DNA of 64,000 nucleotides from Centropus unirufus (lineage: Eukaryota; Chordata; Aves; Cuculiformes; Centropidae), in NCBI GenBank assembly GCA_013397695.1, contig VYZI01000019.1, forward strand, positions 3,891,693 to 3,955,692, read 5' to 3'. Shown here in pieces: positions 24,401-35,680 of this stretch. The notes under the pieces were generated by a model. That model was not told the origin of the DNA, made no database searches, and saw only the letters and a list, made by a program, of their open reading frames with translations. Numbering within the stretch: position 1 is the stretch's first letter; each line of letters begins with the position of its first letter. A program made the translations under genes and the position numbers.

Positions 24401-26137
24401 CTATCTCAAGACTTTGATGTTAGCAATAGGATTTACTGTGATAAATTTAGCAAAGAATGAAAAATGCTGGAAGACTTTTGAACAGCAAGTAATGAGTTTA
24501 ACCAGGATCATGTGTAAGTTGAAGGATTTGTCCTGTCTACAGGACATCAGGCCACAAAATCTTTTCTTTTCCAGTTTATAACCTGACACTTACTGTCTTA
24601 AGTCCAGATGTGCCCCTTAAAGATATCTGCCCCTTAAAACTGGATTCTTTGTGAAAGTGAATCTTTTTTTTCCCTTCACCAGGAGTCACTTCTTCTAAGT
24701 GTGTAACCAAGGACTGGCAGCTCTGCTGAAGTGAGTCTAGCATAGACACAGAGGGCTGTGATAACATGGAAGTTGTTTTTGGTGTTATTCCCACCCCCCG
24801 ACCCCTTTCTTTTTTTTCTGTAGAAGTAGAGAGGAAAGTGAGCCAGTGGGGAATTCAGGATAGCTCATCCTTTGGAGACTTGAAAATAACATATTAAAAA
24901 TATCTTTGCCTTTTGGTACAGTCTGACAGTGAAAACACTTATCTTCAGAAGTGGCTTTGAGATAGGGATAGAAGTGATACCTGGAAGGCTTAGTACTCTC
25001 CAGAGAAGAGAGCAAACTTTCCCAGGGTGAGCACAAACCCCTCTCAGCTCAAGGGGAGGGGAAAGCTGCATTCTTTCAATAGCTGCCTGGAAAATGCTTT
25101 TGGAAGACAGCATCTGGGCTCACTCATTTGGGATTGACTTGAGCCTGTTTGCTTTTATCAGCAAAGAACCCATAAACCTAAACCTTGTTGCTCAGATCCT
25201 GCGCGTGCTGTGATGTGAGCCAGCACAAGTGCCTGAAAACACTTTTCCAAAGAACTGCTCTTTGGGAGATGAAGACGTAGAGACATACAGGGCAACGTGC
25301 TTCAGCCTCTTCGGCAAGGCCACTGGGGATGAGGTAGGAAGGCTGATGTAGGCGGCGGCCCCCTAAGTTTTCAAGTAAAGTGGGAAGAACTGCCAGGATT
25401 TCCAAGTGAGAAGTGATAGATGTACTCAAGTAACACAGTTGCCACACAACAGCCCAGGGGACTGGATTTGGTGCCCTGGGGAGCCCTGGTCAAGGCAATG
25501 TATCTCCCTCCCCACATGAGCTGCCATTCAAAGAGGCAGAACTGAGTCTGCACACTTTCTGACTAAATCCCAAACTCACCTTTGGTTTGCCCACTGACAT
25601 CCAGGAGGATTTGTCTCAGTTTGTTGTATTGTCACAAAAAAGTTTCTATTCTCTGGAATTTTTATGCGCTGTGTAGGCTTGTGTCATTTGAGCTCATTAG
25701 TCTTATTCTTGAGGAGGAAGTGTCATCGTATCAGTAAACATAGTTGGCTCCTATTTTTTTAGATTAATATACACAGAAGAGTCTGTTAATTTTCTTAATG
25801 GCCTGATTGAGTTCCCCCACTTCTCCCCGAAGGAACCACTTCTTTCCTTTACGGAAAGCCTGTGTAATTAGCAGGGCTTCATAGAAATTGATGTAATGAT
25901 CTCCAAAGTGTATAGAAAATTACAAGCTTATTATGGAGTTTTTAACTTCATGACAGCAAATGTCTAGCAAGAGCTGCAATGGGGGTGGGTAATCCTCTAA
26001 CCCACCCTATTCTATCTGTGCTTATTGATTTTAGGGGTGGGAGAGGACAGACCTCTCCAGCCACCCAGCTGACCCTTTCTTTGCTGTTTCCTTCACCCTC
26101 TTTCATGTAGTGCTGTTTTGAGAGGGAAGCCATTGCT

Positions 26138-26150
26138 GTAGTAGAGGGCA
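26138..26150 (+). promoter_or_regulatory. CTCF-like core, second copy
   Basis: The word tgtagtagagggca matches ten of twelve positions of CCASYAGRKGGC, again lacking only the two leading C residues. It has the same orientation as the site at 3.83 kb, 22 kb away. Same-orientation sites do not form the convergent pair favoured for loop anchors. Chance occurrence is possible. Confidence 0.25.
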
Positions 26151-28079
26151 ACAGTGATGTTTCATAGCATCAGATTTCACCTGGAGCTTTGAAGGACATT
26201 TTCCTTTTTCAGATCACCCAGACTAAAGTTGGCTAAAGAAAGTATTATGCATACTCAGCTCCAACAAATACTATCCTAGAATGGCAGTTATGAACAATCT
26301 TTTTCCTCTGGTGAGTTTGTATACAATGGGTCTGAGTGGATTTGTGGCTGGAACAGGTCTGCAGCCTAGGATGTGGACTTGTGTGGCAAGGAGATGAGTT
26401 TTGCCTCCTTCTGTGGACAGCAAAGTGATTTCCTAAATCTCTGTATCTTTGACACATTTTATGAGATTTTACATCTTTTCATTTCCCAAAATTTCCACAG
26501 GAACTTGAGTCCAGCCAGTCTTGTCAACAGCGAGGTGTCCCCATTAACCTGTATTTGATGTGTCCCTCTGAATGCTTTCGACAGTTTTCACTAACAGGGT
26601 GCGGTTCTGGCAGACACGAGGTGTTCAGCTGTCCTGTAATCAGTGCCTTTCGGAATGCTTCCTTGTAGCTGAGTTGCATCTCAAACATCCACAAAAAATC
26701 CGATGAACTGGACACATGATCAGCATAGATTGAATTTCATTGCATTTTACATGACATTATTTACATCAAGGTATCTCTATGCCTTTACAGATCACTTTTC
26801 TTTGCAAAAAATGTCTGAAACCAGGAGTTGTGGGGTCAGGAGAAATGCAACTGTGAGTCCCTATGAGTTTGTCTAAGACACTGTGGGGACGAGATGCTGA
26901 AAATGATTGTAAGACCCACAAAGGAAGTAGAAGAAAACGGCCCAGGCCTAAAGAGCAAATGTTGTTGAAGGTTTAGCTATTGAATTTTAAAGTAGCAACA
27001 TGTCGGGCTTTAACCCTTCTGTTAATCCCTTATGGTAACTTAAAACTGGGCTCAGAATCAGTCACAATTTTGAACTATCATTCTGTCTTCGAAGGCTGAG
27101 TTTCCATTTCAAAAGCAAAGAAAATATAAAATGAGCATTTGTTATTTAAAAGGTTTTCAATTTTTCAGCTTTAATATTGAAAATATATTTGGAATTTGAT
27201 ATTATTTTACATTTATGAAATAATGCAACTTTTTGCCTATAAAATTTGTATAATATCAAAAGAAATCTGCTCACACAGATTAATGAACTTGCCCTTCTGA
27301 AGTATGTATTTTATTTTTGAATGCATGTTCATCTTTTGTAAACAAACACAATCAAAAGATACAAGACCTTTACAAGAAATAGAACGCGTACTTTATATGA
27401 ACACTAGTTCCCGAATATTTTTTTTGCTGTTAAAACAAAACAGTCAAATAGTATTGATTTCCACCTTTTTAGCCTCCTGAAGGATTAACTTCAATGCTGC
27501 TTTCAAAAGCAAAGCCACTATGGTAGCTTACTGAAAAGGTATCTGTAGTAAACATTGTGTATCCAGTTTGTGTTCTGCCTCTTCTCCTGCCATTTTATAA
27601 CCAGCATGGAATATCCTAAATAGAAAATCTTCACTTCTATGATCTCATGTCAGTGAAAGCCTTGATGAAGCTAAATGAGATCCCCTTCTTTGTTAGGTTT
27701 TAGATTAGATAATTTGTCCTTAATATGTGAAATGAACACAATCAGTTCTTTCTTATTTCTGGTGCAGCTACAGGGGAAGCCATAGGTGAACCTGACAAGT
27801 CCTGTTAAATGAGAGAGTTGTTTTCTCCTGTGATTCATTTATATCTTCTCCATAAGTAAATTTTATCTCTTTTCCCTCCATAAGTCCCCTATGTTCTGCC
27901 TTAGCCCTTAGAAAGTCCAAGGCCAACCTTCTCCCAGATGCTGTTTCAGGTATCAGTATTGCTTCCCATTCCCTTACCCAAGACATTTTCCTGAGTCCTG
28001 CCAGGTACAACAAAGAAGCGAAAGATGAAGCAATTTCCTTCCCTCCTTCCTTCCTATTAGACGCCCATGTGTCTTTTAA

Positions 28080-28510
28080 GTGTTAACTGAAAGAGAGTCA
28101 ATGACATCTGTCTCTTAATTAAAGCGGACAGTTGGAGTTGGATATACCCACAAGAATTTATTATAATTGAGGCAGCCTGAAGAGGTGGTATCAACAGACT
28201 CATTAGAAACCACAGGAAGGTGGTGTTAATTAGAGAATGTGTGATCCTACCATCAGACCAATTTGGGGAAAAAAGTGAATGATATGGAGATGAGCTGCCA
28301 GGGATATAATATATCATAATTATTGTGCACATTGCACTGGCACTAATGGTAGTGGCAAAGTAGGGTGGGATGCTGGTTAATTCACATTAGTGACAAGTCA
28401 GGCAGTTAAAGCCCTAAAAACTAAATGAGGAAGTCTAATTGCCTGTTCAGAATCAAATGACATGTACTTTATAACCAAATTCCACCACTAAAAGCCCAGA
28501 GAACCACTTG
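28080..28510. other. Conserved-element-like AT-rich block
   Basis: This block has the composition and word content typical of vertebrate conserved non-coding elements: many TAAT/ATTA homeodomain cores (tcttaattaaag, gttaattagag, ataattattgtg, ggttaattcacattag), few CpGs and no simple repeats or sustained coding frame. The only frame is 91 codons on the minus strand, with no domain. Conservation is inferred from style alone; whole-genome alignment to other birds and a reptile would test it. Confidence 0.35.
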
Positions 28511-29502
28511 TAACTAAGAGACGGGACAGCTGAATTGTCAAACGGAAGGAGGGAACTGGCATGGGGGAGTTGGGTACCAGTGGTGGTACTGGTACAGCAG
28601 CACCCGAGGAGTTGCAGGGCTCTGCAGAGTGGCTGCTCGTCCTACAGAAACACATCCAGCCATTATGCTGGTGAGCCTAAAAGCAGGAGTCACGTGCAGG
28701 TTAAGGATAAACAACAACCTCATGGGGTCAGTACCTGGTAGCGATTTCCACAGAGACTTGGAACTGAAAGAAAGCATCAAAGCTTGGTTTGAGAAGGATG
28801 GAGGTCCCATGTGTAACTAAGGTGCTGAGATTAGATGTGATGTGATCACTGTCTTTAAAGATGGAAACTAAAAGTATAGGTCGCCTTTCATCTGCACACA
28901 AAGCAGAGCCTTTTCCAGCTGTACATCTAGACTCAGTGGTTTTTTGTGGCTCAAAGTTGGAGAAAAAGTTTGTTTTTCTATGGTTCAGAAAAAGACTAGA
29001 GTCTCTGAATTCTTGATAGAAACAATTGCTGCAGAGAAAATGTTGGGTGCCCTCAGAAACGCCTTCCAGCAGCACGTCCTGGTAGACTGTTGTCTTTCAG
29101 CATCCTTCATGATACTTCATCCATAGGTGGGTGGTCTTAGTGCCCTGATGGAGCTGCCAGTACAAGCTTGGCACTACTTAGCCCAGAAACGTGATCTAAG
29201 CCTGCCTTCTGAGCTGTGCCTTGCCCTGGTTCTGCAGACAGGGCAAAGCCCAGTGTGGATGTGACTGATGAAAAGTGAACCCTGGTCTCTTCACCTGTGC
29301 CTGTGATGTTCTTCACACTGGGTTGGCATCCGGCAATGCTGTTCATTCTTTCTATTTTAGGGCCAGTAACTTCATGCAAAAAGACTCCTCTGTTAAAAAA
29401 AAACCCCACACAGTTATTGTTGTTCCTCAGTCTTTACTTTGAATTCTGTCTTTTAGTAAAATTTCAAGTTTTTTGTTGGTTTTTTTTTTGTAATTACGTG
29501 TT
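28511..29502. other. Unique non-coding DNA upstream of the LTR
   Basis: No gene is recognised. Frames of 60-115 codons overlap each other on both strands between 28,530 and 29,410 and encode nothing recognisable. A poly-A run followed by cccc at about 29,394-29,406 and a poly-T run at 29,481-29,489 are simple sequence. Confidence 0.5.
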
Positions 29503-29560
29503 TGTTATGGTTTGAGGTAAATTAGAGTCAGTTTTGTGACTAAATCAGTTGCTGTAAGCA

Positions 29561-29592
29561 ACTTCTTTCTCTGAAAACTTCTTTCTCTGAAA
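29561..29592. repeat. 16-bp tandem duplication
   Basis: The 16-bp unit acttctttctctgaaa occurs twice, head to tail and without mismatch. It lies in the presumed U3 part of the LTR, so it may be a small LTR-internal duplication or a later local slippage event. Confidence 0.9.
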
Positions 29593-30030
29593 ATGCATGG
29601 TTTTGAGCCAGTGTTCTCTAAAGTGATAACATGGGGCACTGGGGTGCAAAAAGGGCAGTGCTTATGCTTAGCCAAGGCCATCTTCAAGCAGGTGGAACAG
29701 GAGCTGCACCTACAAGGGAGGGGCGAATGGGGCAGGTGACCTTGAACTGACCAAGCGAGTATTCCCTCCCATGCATGATGTACTCAGTTTAAACTTGAGA
29801 AATCACCAGTGTCCCACTCTCTTCTCCGATGGCCACCGTCCAGGGAGGGCCTCATCTGCCTGTACTGATCCCCGGTCCGTGCATGCCTGAATCCAGTTCC
29901 CGAGTCAGCTCCCTCGTGGCTGTGGGCTCATTCTTTCCTGTCTGCTTTGCAGCATTTGGGGGGATGTAGAGGCATCGAGGGCTGGGCTGGGGGCGTGATC
30001 TCATATATTTGTATATATTTTATTACTTTC

Positions 30031-30049
30031 NNNNNNNNNNNNNNNNNNN
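30031..30049. other. Assembly gap (19 N)
   Basis: Nineteen consecutive undetermined bases inside the T/A-rich tract of the LTR. In related LTRs this position holds a run of short TAT/TTA-type repeats, which explains why assembly failed there. The true length is unknown. Confidence 0.99.
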
Positions 30050-32646
30050 TATTATCATTTCATTAAAGCTGTAGTTTTAGTTTCCAACCCAGAAGTCTTT
30101 CCTCTCATTTCCATTCCCCATTTCACTGTGGGGTTTGGGGAAGAAAGGGATTTTTGAGGCTCAACGGCAGGGTTTTAGCTGCTGAAATTTGGCTGGGTGG
30201 GGCTAAACCCTGACAATATTGTTTCCCCTGACTTTCACAACATGCTCTTTACAATCAAGATTTAGTTTTATATAAGCTGCTCCTGCAAAGAAAAAGCAAA
30301 GTTTGTTTAATGCAATGGAAGACCAGAGCTGTATCCCTCCAGAGGTAATTACTTTGAAGAAAATTACAGTTGAAAAAAAGGGCTGTCAAAACCCTTTCAC
30401 TTACTTTTCATGGGATTTTAAAAGAAATGTCTCTTCTCAGCACATATGAGTTCTCGCTTTGCTTATGCCAGGCTGCAAACTCAGAACTTAAATTGGACTC
30501 TGCTCATCTCATGTGCTTCCCAGGGGAGCTCAGCACCAGGCACCTCGGAAGAAAATATAAGAAATTCTACAATAGGCAGAAGTGGAATAATCTTGCCCAA
30601 GGAAAGCTTTTTCTTCTAGCCTTTAAATATTTAGAGTTTGACTCAGAAAGTAGCTTCACAGCGTATGTCAAACTATGTTGATGGAACAAACTGTTAATTT
30701 CCATCCCTGAGATCCGGGCCCCTGGTCTTGGCTGTGTTGATGTACCTCCAGGTAACTAAAGTGCACTCAGCTCGGCAGAAAGCACGGGCCAGCTTGAAAT
30801 CAGACTCTCTCTGTAGGCCTTGCAGGAAGGACGTGGGTGTATCGTCTATGATCCTTTTAACCTTCACTAATCTTCTTTGCAAGAGTGTATTCTGAGGTGG
30901 TTTCCCTTTAATGCTGTTCAGTTCCACAGCTTCTATACTGTTAGTCTCACTGCCAAATGAAGTACCTCAATCAAGCAAGTACTATTCCTAATCAGAGCAG
31001 GCATCCCAGGGTAATTCAGTGATTTCCTTCTGGGCAATGTGAAGCCATTAGCAGGTTCATACTGTTTTGCCCTTATTTAATTACACCCCAAGGAGAGGAC
31101 TGAGCTGGCAGGACAGCTGAAGGCTGAGGTGACCCAGTAAGGACTCCAAGCATGAAGGCTTCTTTTTAATATTTCATGCAAAATCCTTGCATCAGCCTAC
31201 GGCAGAAGGGGCTTCAGTTTCACTCAGTGCACACATGCAATGGCTTCTATTCATTGCCATGGAAATACCAATTTCTGAGGCTATCATACAGACTCATCAA
31301 AGGCGTATTAGCTCTTTGAGGTCCAGCAGCAATTTGCAGACTAGGTGATTGGGCTGGATAGAGATAGGATGCTGTGACCTCCCTTTATTCCCTCGCGGAG
31401 GTTCAGTGCCAGTATTGCCCTAAACAAGATGCAGTGTTTGTGTCTGCAGCAGTTAATGAAACTCACAATAATCATGAAGTCCACCGTTCTGTGAAGGTCC
31501 AGGTTTTGGCTCAGAGCTCCATGTGTGCAGGCAGGGCAGTGCTCTCCTTGGGCTGGTGGCACGGTGCTGCCACGCCTGAGCCTGGGATGACACTTGCTGC
31601 ACTTGGGCTGTGGTGCCAGGCCCTGTCCTTTCTATACAAAGGGCTCTCTGTAATTGCTTGAAGCACCAGGGAGGCATTATTTCTTCTCCTTTCTGCAACC
31701 CTACTTAGACCCTATGGATGTTTCCCCCCTTCTCTGTAGAGGAAAGGGCTCTCTGGAGAACCAGCCAAACCAGCTGCAATCTCCCTGCTCTGTGGGGGCA
31801 CCTCCTGCAGCTCCTCTCTAATCCTGCAGATGTGAGAGATTTCGCTCGAGCCCTTTATTCAGGGGGACTCACCTAGTGGTCTGGTGAGCAGAAACTGTGG
31901 AAATGCAGCTTTGCTAATAGTGTTTATTTAGGTCCTGAGGTGATCTACTCTTACACAGATATACTTCAGTATTTATTTATTTTATGTGTATAAATTACTT
32001 TTGGCGCTTAGGAAGAGCTGTTGCAATGATGAGATAATTAACAGGAGAAGCGTAGATGAGAGGGAGAAGAAGGAATGTGAGGAGAATGGATGGAAAGCAA
32101 GCTTAATATTCAAAAGCAGGGTTCACACCAAGGTTTGTGCCATTCATTTCAGCTAGAGGTTCTGCTTACGAACCAATGTTCTCAACAAATTTGATAGTGT
32201 GCAAAGCCAAAAGTCATTTCCTCTAGCGAGGAGTTTTAGTAAAGCAATTAGAATGCATTCATCGCTAGAGAGAAATTTCATTTTGCCTTGCCTATCGCTA
32301 CTGCAGGAAAAATCCAACAGTGAGTTTGCATCTAGTATTGCAAAACTGAGATTAAATAAATCAGCCTTGAGGTGTCTTGAGCTTTTAGGGCTTTGCACAG
32401 GTCTGTGTCTAGTCCAGTGTGAGTGCGCTAACGAAGTCTGACCCATCTGCAAGTGAGCTCCCAGCGTGCCTGGCCAGGTGTGGGTACAGCCCTCTTAAAC
32501 GGAAGTTCCTTGCCCTGTCACAATGCATTTCCTTCTGATCATTTCGTCCTTGCTGCTGTTAAACTTTGACATGCTGAAGGCAGACCTAAAGACTTGTGCT
32601 ATGGATAGTGGTGACAGAATCATGCTGCTCGCGTTCCTATTTAATG

Positions 32647-32675
32647 TTTTGTTTTATTTTATTTATTATTTTTTG
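32647..32675. repeat. T-rich simple repeat, (TTTTA)-type
   Basis: A stretch of imperfect TTTTG/TTTTA/TTTA units. Low complexity; no evidence that it is the tail of a retroelement, since the flanks match no family I know. Confidence 0.8.
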
Positions 32676-32929
32676 TTAGACACGCCTGCAAACCATAACA
32701 AATTTGAGCAGTAAAACAACAATAAAGTGTTTTTCCTTTAGTGACTTTCCCATATGGTGATTTCCCACACCTGTTTAAAAATAAGTAAATATGTCATTTA
32801 ATATCTGATACATTTTATAATAGAATTGTGCTAGGATTTGGTTTTTTATGGCTTGTAAAATAATTTTACATGTATCGATCTCTATTATTTAAGAACGTGA
32901 TTATTTCAAAGTGAAGAATCAAAATATTT

Positions 32930-32945
32930 CAACTACATGTAGTTG
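32930..32945. other. 16-bp perfect palindrome
   Basis: caactacatgtagttg equals its own reverse complement. Allowing a 2-nt insertion on the right, the symmetry extends to about 12-bp arms (atttc before, gaaat after). Roughly one perfect 16-mer is expected by chance in 64 kb, so significance is low without conservation. Confidence 0.6.
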
Positions 32946-34199
32946 TGAAATCGGAAGCTTTGCAACTCACGGTGTGTTATTCAGGACATCCAGACTAGAA
33001 ACTCAGAAAATAAATGACCGCTTTTAAGGACAAAGACCTTTCCTTACTTAGGAATTGAAATGTGGTGCATATTAGAAAAGGTCAGTTGTTTCTTTAGACA
33101 AAGTATTTTCTTGGTAATGAACACAGCATTTTTAAAAGCCTGCCACTTGTTATTTATAGCATGTAAAAATGCAGCCCTAGAGAACAGCTTACACTTGTTC
33201 ACAGCTGTTGCCAGCTTTGTAGGCTATGGGCATAGTCCTGCTCTTGCTGAATTCAGTAGCAAAGTTGTGATGTATTTCACTGCATGAGTAGATGTTAATT
33301 TTGCATAACCTTTTATTTTAGTGGTCCTGGAGCTAGCCATACTGTTTTCAGCCGTTTTTGCAACGTTCTTTTTTTGCTGCCATTGTACATTAACAGCCAC
33401 CACTAAGGAGGAGTCTGCAATCATCTTGGGAAAGGTGTGATCGTAGGATTAATTTCCAATATCCTGTAACCTGACACTTTGGTGGTGGCACGTTTGATTA
33501 ACACTGAACAACCAGCAGTGACTCTTGCAATCAACTGGTCCACATTTCACAATGCTGCACTTCTGGGCCTGTGTGAAGTGAAACGAACTAGGTTGGGTGG
33601 GATTAAGGAGGAAGTAGATTAAAAACAAATGTGCTTTGTCACGCCTTTTTGATAAGGGATTCAATCCTACACTGGCTTGAATGGAAAGTTTTCTTTTCTA
33701 GATGGATTTGGATCATGCTGGAGCTAATCAGAGTATTTCTTTTCATTTCAGTAGTCTTCAGGTTTGGTTCAGGGGCTGAGTTCTGCCCTGAAATTGCTTG
33801 AAAAGGAAGGAACAGGGGCGCTCACTGTTGGCCACAAAGAGCTGATGAATGTGCAGATCAGTAACTGTCACCTGCAGGCCCACAGATCTGTGTCGTAACA
33901 GGGAGGAAAAGCTGAGCCTGTCCAGTGTTTCTTTAAAGTAAGAGTATAATAAATTGTGGTATCTGTAGTCACCCATGTGAACAGTAGCAGAAAGTTTGAC
34001 AGAGAGCTGAGATGGAAGAAAAAACTGGAGGAATTGGTTGGTTGAGAGAGGAGACTGGAAAAGGAAAGTGAATGGGACAAAAGAGAGCAAACAAATCTGA
34101 GGGGAGATGTATCAGCATCTTGCATGCTTCTCTCTTGACTTTCCAGTGTTCTGTGTAATTATAAAGAGTGTTCAGAAGCACAAATGGGACTCAGATTCA

Positions 34200-34580
34200 C
34201 AACTCCCACTCACTATAATTTTCTGAAAAATTTTAAGCTACTGTGGCTTCAAGAGAGTCTCCCACCATCTTATCAGAAATAAAGCCTATTGGTTTATCCA
34301 AAGCCTATTGAAAGAAAGAGTCCCCATTAATTTCAATGTGTCTTCTACTGAGCTCTAATAAAATGCCTGCTGTGGTGAATTACTAAAATGAAGCTGTCAG
34401 TCAGTATTCATAGCATCAGGCTATATTTCACGAGCTGGGAGATGTATCACCCAGAAAGTCGGAAAGCACAGTTGGTTGAATCACTTTCTACTGTATAATT
34501 ATGGCAAACCTGCCTATCAATATTGTGTGCATTTTTAATACCTTTATATTGAGGCTTGTGATCTGTCTTTATTAATCCTG
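34200..34580. other. Conserved-element-like block with an 11-bp repeated word
   Basis: AT-rich, repeat-poor and lacking frames. The word aaagcctattg appears twice, at 34,281-34,291 and 34,300-34,310 (19-bp period). Homeodomain-type cores occur in ccccattaatttc, ggtgaattacta and gtataattatgg. The style matches vertebrate conserved non-coding elements; conservation itself is inferred and untested. Confidence 0.35.
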
Positions 34581-35059
34581 ATAATAGTTTTGCTTCCCTT
34601 TGCAATCAAATAGCTTAAGCTTGAGGTCTGTTCTTTCCTCTTGATCCCACAGTTCATTACTCCTTCAGCTCTGGAAAGCAAATAGCAAGCTGTGTGTGTC
34701 ACCAACCAGACCCCAAGCCAACTGCCCCCTCCCCCTTTAAAACTGCACATGATGTTATGGGATCAAACGTCCCTTTGGGCAGTTTGGGTCAGCTGCCCTG
34801 GCTGTGCCCCTTTCCTGCTGCTTCTTCCATCCCACCTGAACCCAGGACAATAGCAGAGCTCTTCCTGAGGAAGTGGCCCAAGTGTCTTTGAAGGGCTCTG
34901 GACCTACCTGCCTGCCATGCAACTCACAGTGGGGGCAAAAGGATTTTCAGGGCTATAAATTATCATCATCTGGGCCTAATTTGAGGACCGCTGTATTTGA
35001 GTTCCTAAGGCAATGCTGAAATCTGTTAAGTTGTGTGCAAGTCATGCTTAAAGATGCCT

Positions 35060-35680
35060 ATAGCCAAGGACATTGGGGGCTGTTTAAATAGCTTCTATGT
35101 CTATGCAAATATGTAGAAAAGAAATTAATAGATAGAAAGTTGGACAGTTCTTTCCTTATAGACTCTGATTTATTGAGTCACTGACTTAACGATTTGTACC
35201 AGGCTGCAGAGTGCACCTCCAGCTTACAACCATGCCTGTCATTACTGCCGGGCCATCCGTACAGCTCAATATGAATTGTACTTTACACAGAATTATAGCT
35301 GAAACTCAGATTTCAACCTCAGTGTATTTTATTAAAACTTTCAGTCCCCAGTTACTACAAAGTACAGTGCAGGCAGGCTCCTCCCTCAGTTAAACCCCAC
35401 CAGTTTTGTATGGGCGCAGAGGCTCTGTGGAGGATCAGAGCCACACTTGCCATAACAAACTGCAAACAATGTCAAAGTGTGCAAAACCTACAGCTTTTAA
35501 GTAGAAAAAGTCAGTTTATAATTACCCCTCTCTTATTAACTATAGAACATTGATCAAACGAACAATATATTGTTGCCATGCAAATGCCAGTCTAGCTTTC
35601 CTAATGAATGTAAATCCTAATAATCCAATATATGTCAGAATGTTGCCACGGACTCATAATCCTCTCTGGTTGCTGCTTGA
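35060..35680. other. Conserved-element-like block holding a SOX-POU composite
   Basis: A long low-CpG stretch with a high density of developmental transcription-factor words: two POU octamers (35,103-35,110 and 35,578-35,585), an AP-1 heptamer (35,174-35,180), a TCF-like gatcaaac (35,552-35,559), paired SOX sites and TAAT cores (ctaatgaatg, cctaataatcc). No sustained coding frame and no repeat match. Of all the blocks in the window this is the best enhancer candidate. Confidence 0.45.
35561..35585 (+). promoter_or_regulatory. SOX/SOX/POU composite element
   Basis: Two SOX-type words form the perfect palindrome aacaatatattgtt (35,561-35,574). The right-hand one, tattgtt, is followed by a 3-bp spacer (gcc) and an exact octamer atgcaaat (35,578-35,585). 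SOX then POU in this order with a 3-bp spacer is the architecture of the classical FGF4 SOX2/OCT4 enhancer, although the bases differ from FGF4. A full match to both halves at permitted spacing should be rare in 64 kb (far below one expected). Confidence 0.55.

Larger units (their letters stand above)
20107..28079. other. Unique non-coding DNA
   Basis: No gene is recognised. Open frames of 60-113 codons occur at random positions with no domain. A plus-strand acceptor-like tract ending at 22,765 (ccctacgcag) is followed by a frame that closes after 15 codons without a donor, so no exon is called. A 72-codon minus-strand frame (24,576-24,794) reads as hydrophilic protein and has a good donor-like GTAAGT, but its acceptor is poor. 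The segment 26,950-27,450 is very AT-rich. A short (CCTT)-type tract lies at 28,035-28,056. Confidence 0.5.
29503..30215 (+). mobile_element. Solitary endogenous retrovirus LTR
   Basis: This matches the layout of an avian ERV long terminal repeat as I know it from bird genomes. It starts TGTTATGGTTTGAG at 29,503 and ends GGCTAAACCCTGACA at 30,215, giving TG...CA termini. Inside are a gaccttgaactgaccaagcg block with a gagtattcc block downstream, a TATA-like tttaaa near 29,789, a CpG-richer segment at 29,820-30,000, a tatatttgtatatatttta low-complexity tract, and an ATTAAA polyadenylation signal at 30,062. No gag, pol or env remains on either side and no second LTR is present, so it is a solo LTR left by recombination. 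Flanking pentamers gtgtt and atatt differ at two sites, so a target duplication is not clearly preserved. The first about 190 bp is less characteristic and the left boundary is uncertain. The internal N gap prevents exact length. Confidence 0.75.
30216..34199. other. Unique non-coding DNA downstream of the LTR
   Basis: No gene is recognised. The longest frames (103 codons plus at 30,370-30,681; 110 minus at 33,758-34,090) have no domain or clear splice context. A 63-codon plus frame at 32,523-32,714 starts with a hydrophobic stretch resembling a signal peptide, but most of its remaining hydrophobic part is translated from a (TTTTA)-type repeat, so it is not called. A perfect 16-bp palindrome sits at 32,930-32,945. 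Confidence 0.5.

Noticed and set aside
24576..24794. Hydrophilic 72-codon minus frame with GTAAGT
   Set aside because: The acceptor side is weak and no compatible neighbouring exon was found.
32523..32714. Short frame with signal-peptide-like start
   Set aside because: Much of its later hydrophobic stretch is translated from a (TTTTA)-type simple repeat; 63 codons only.
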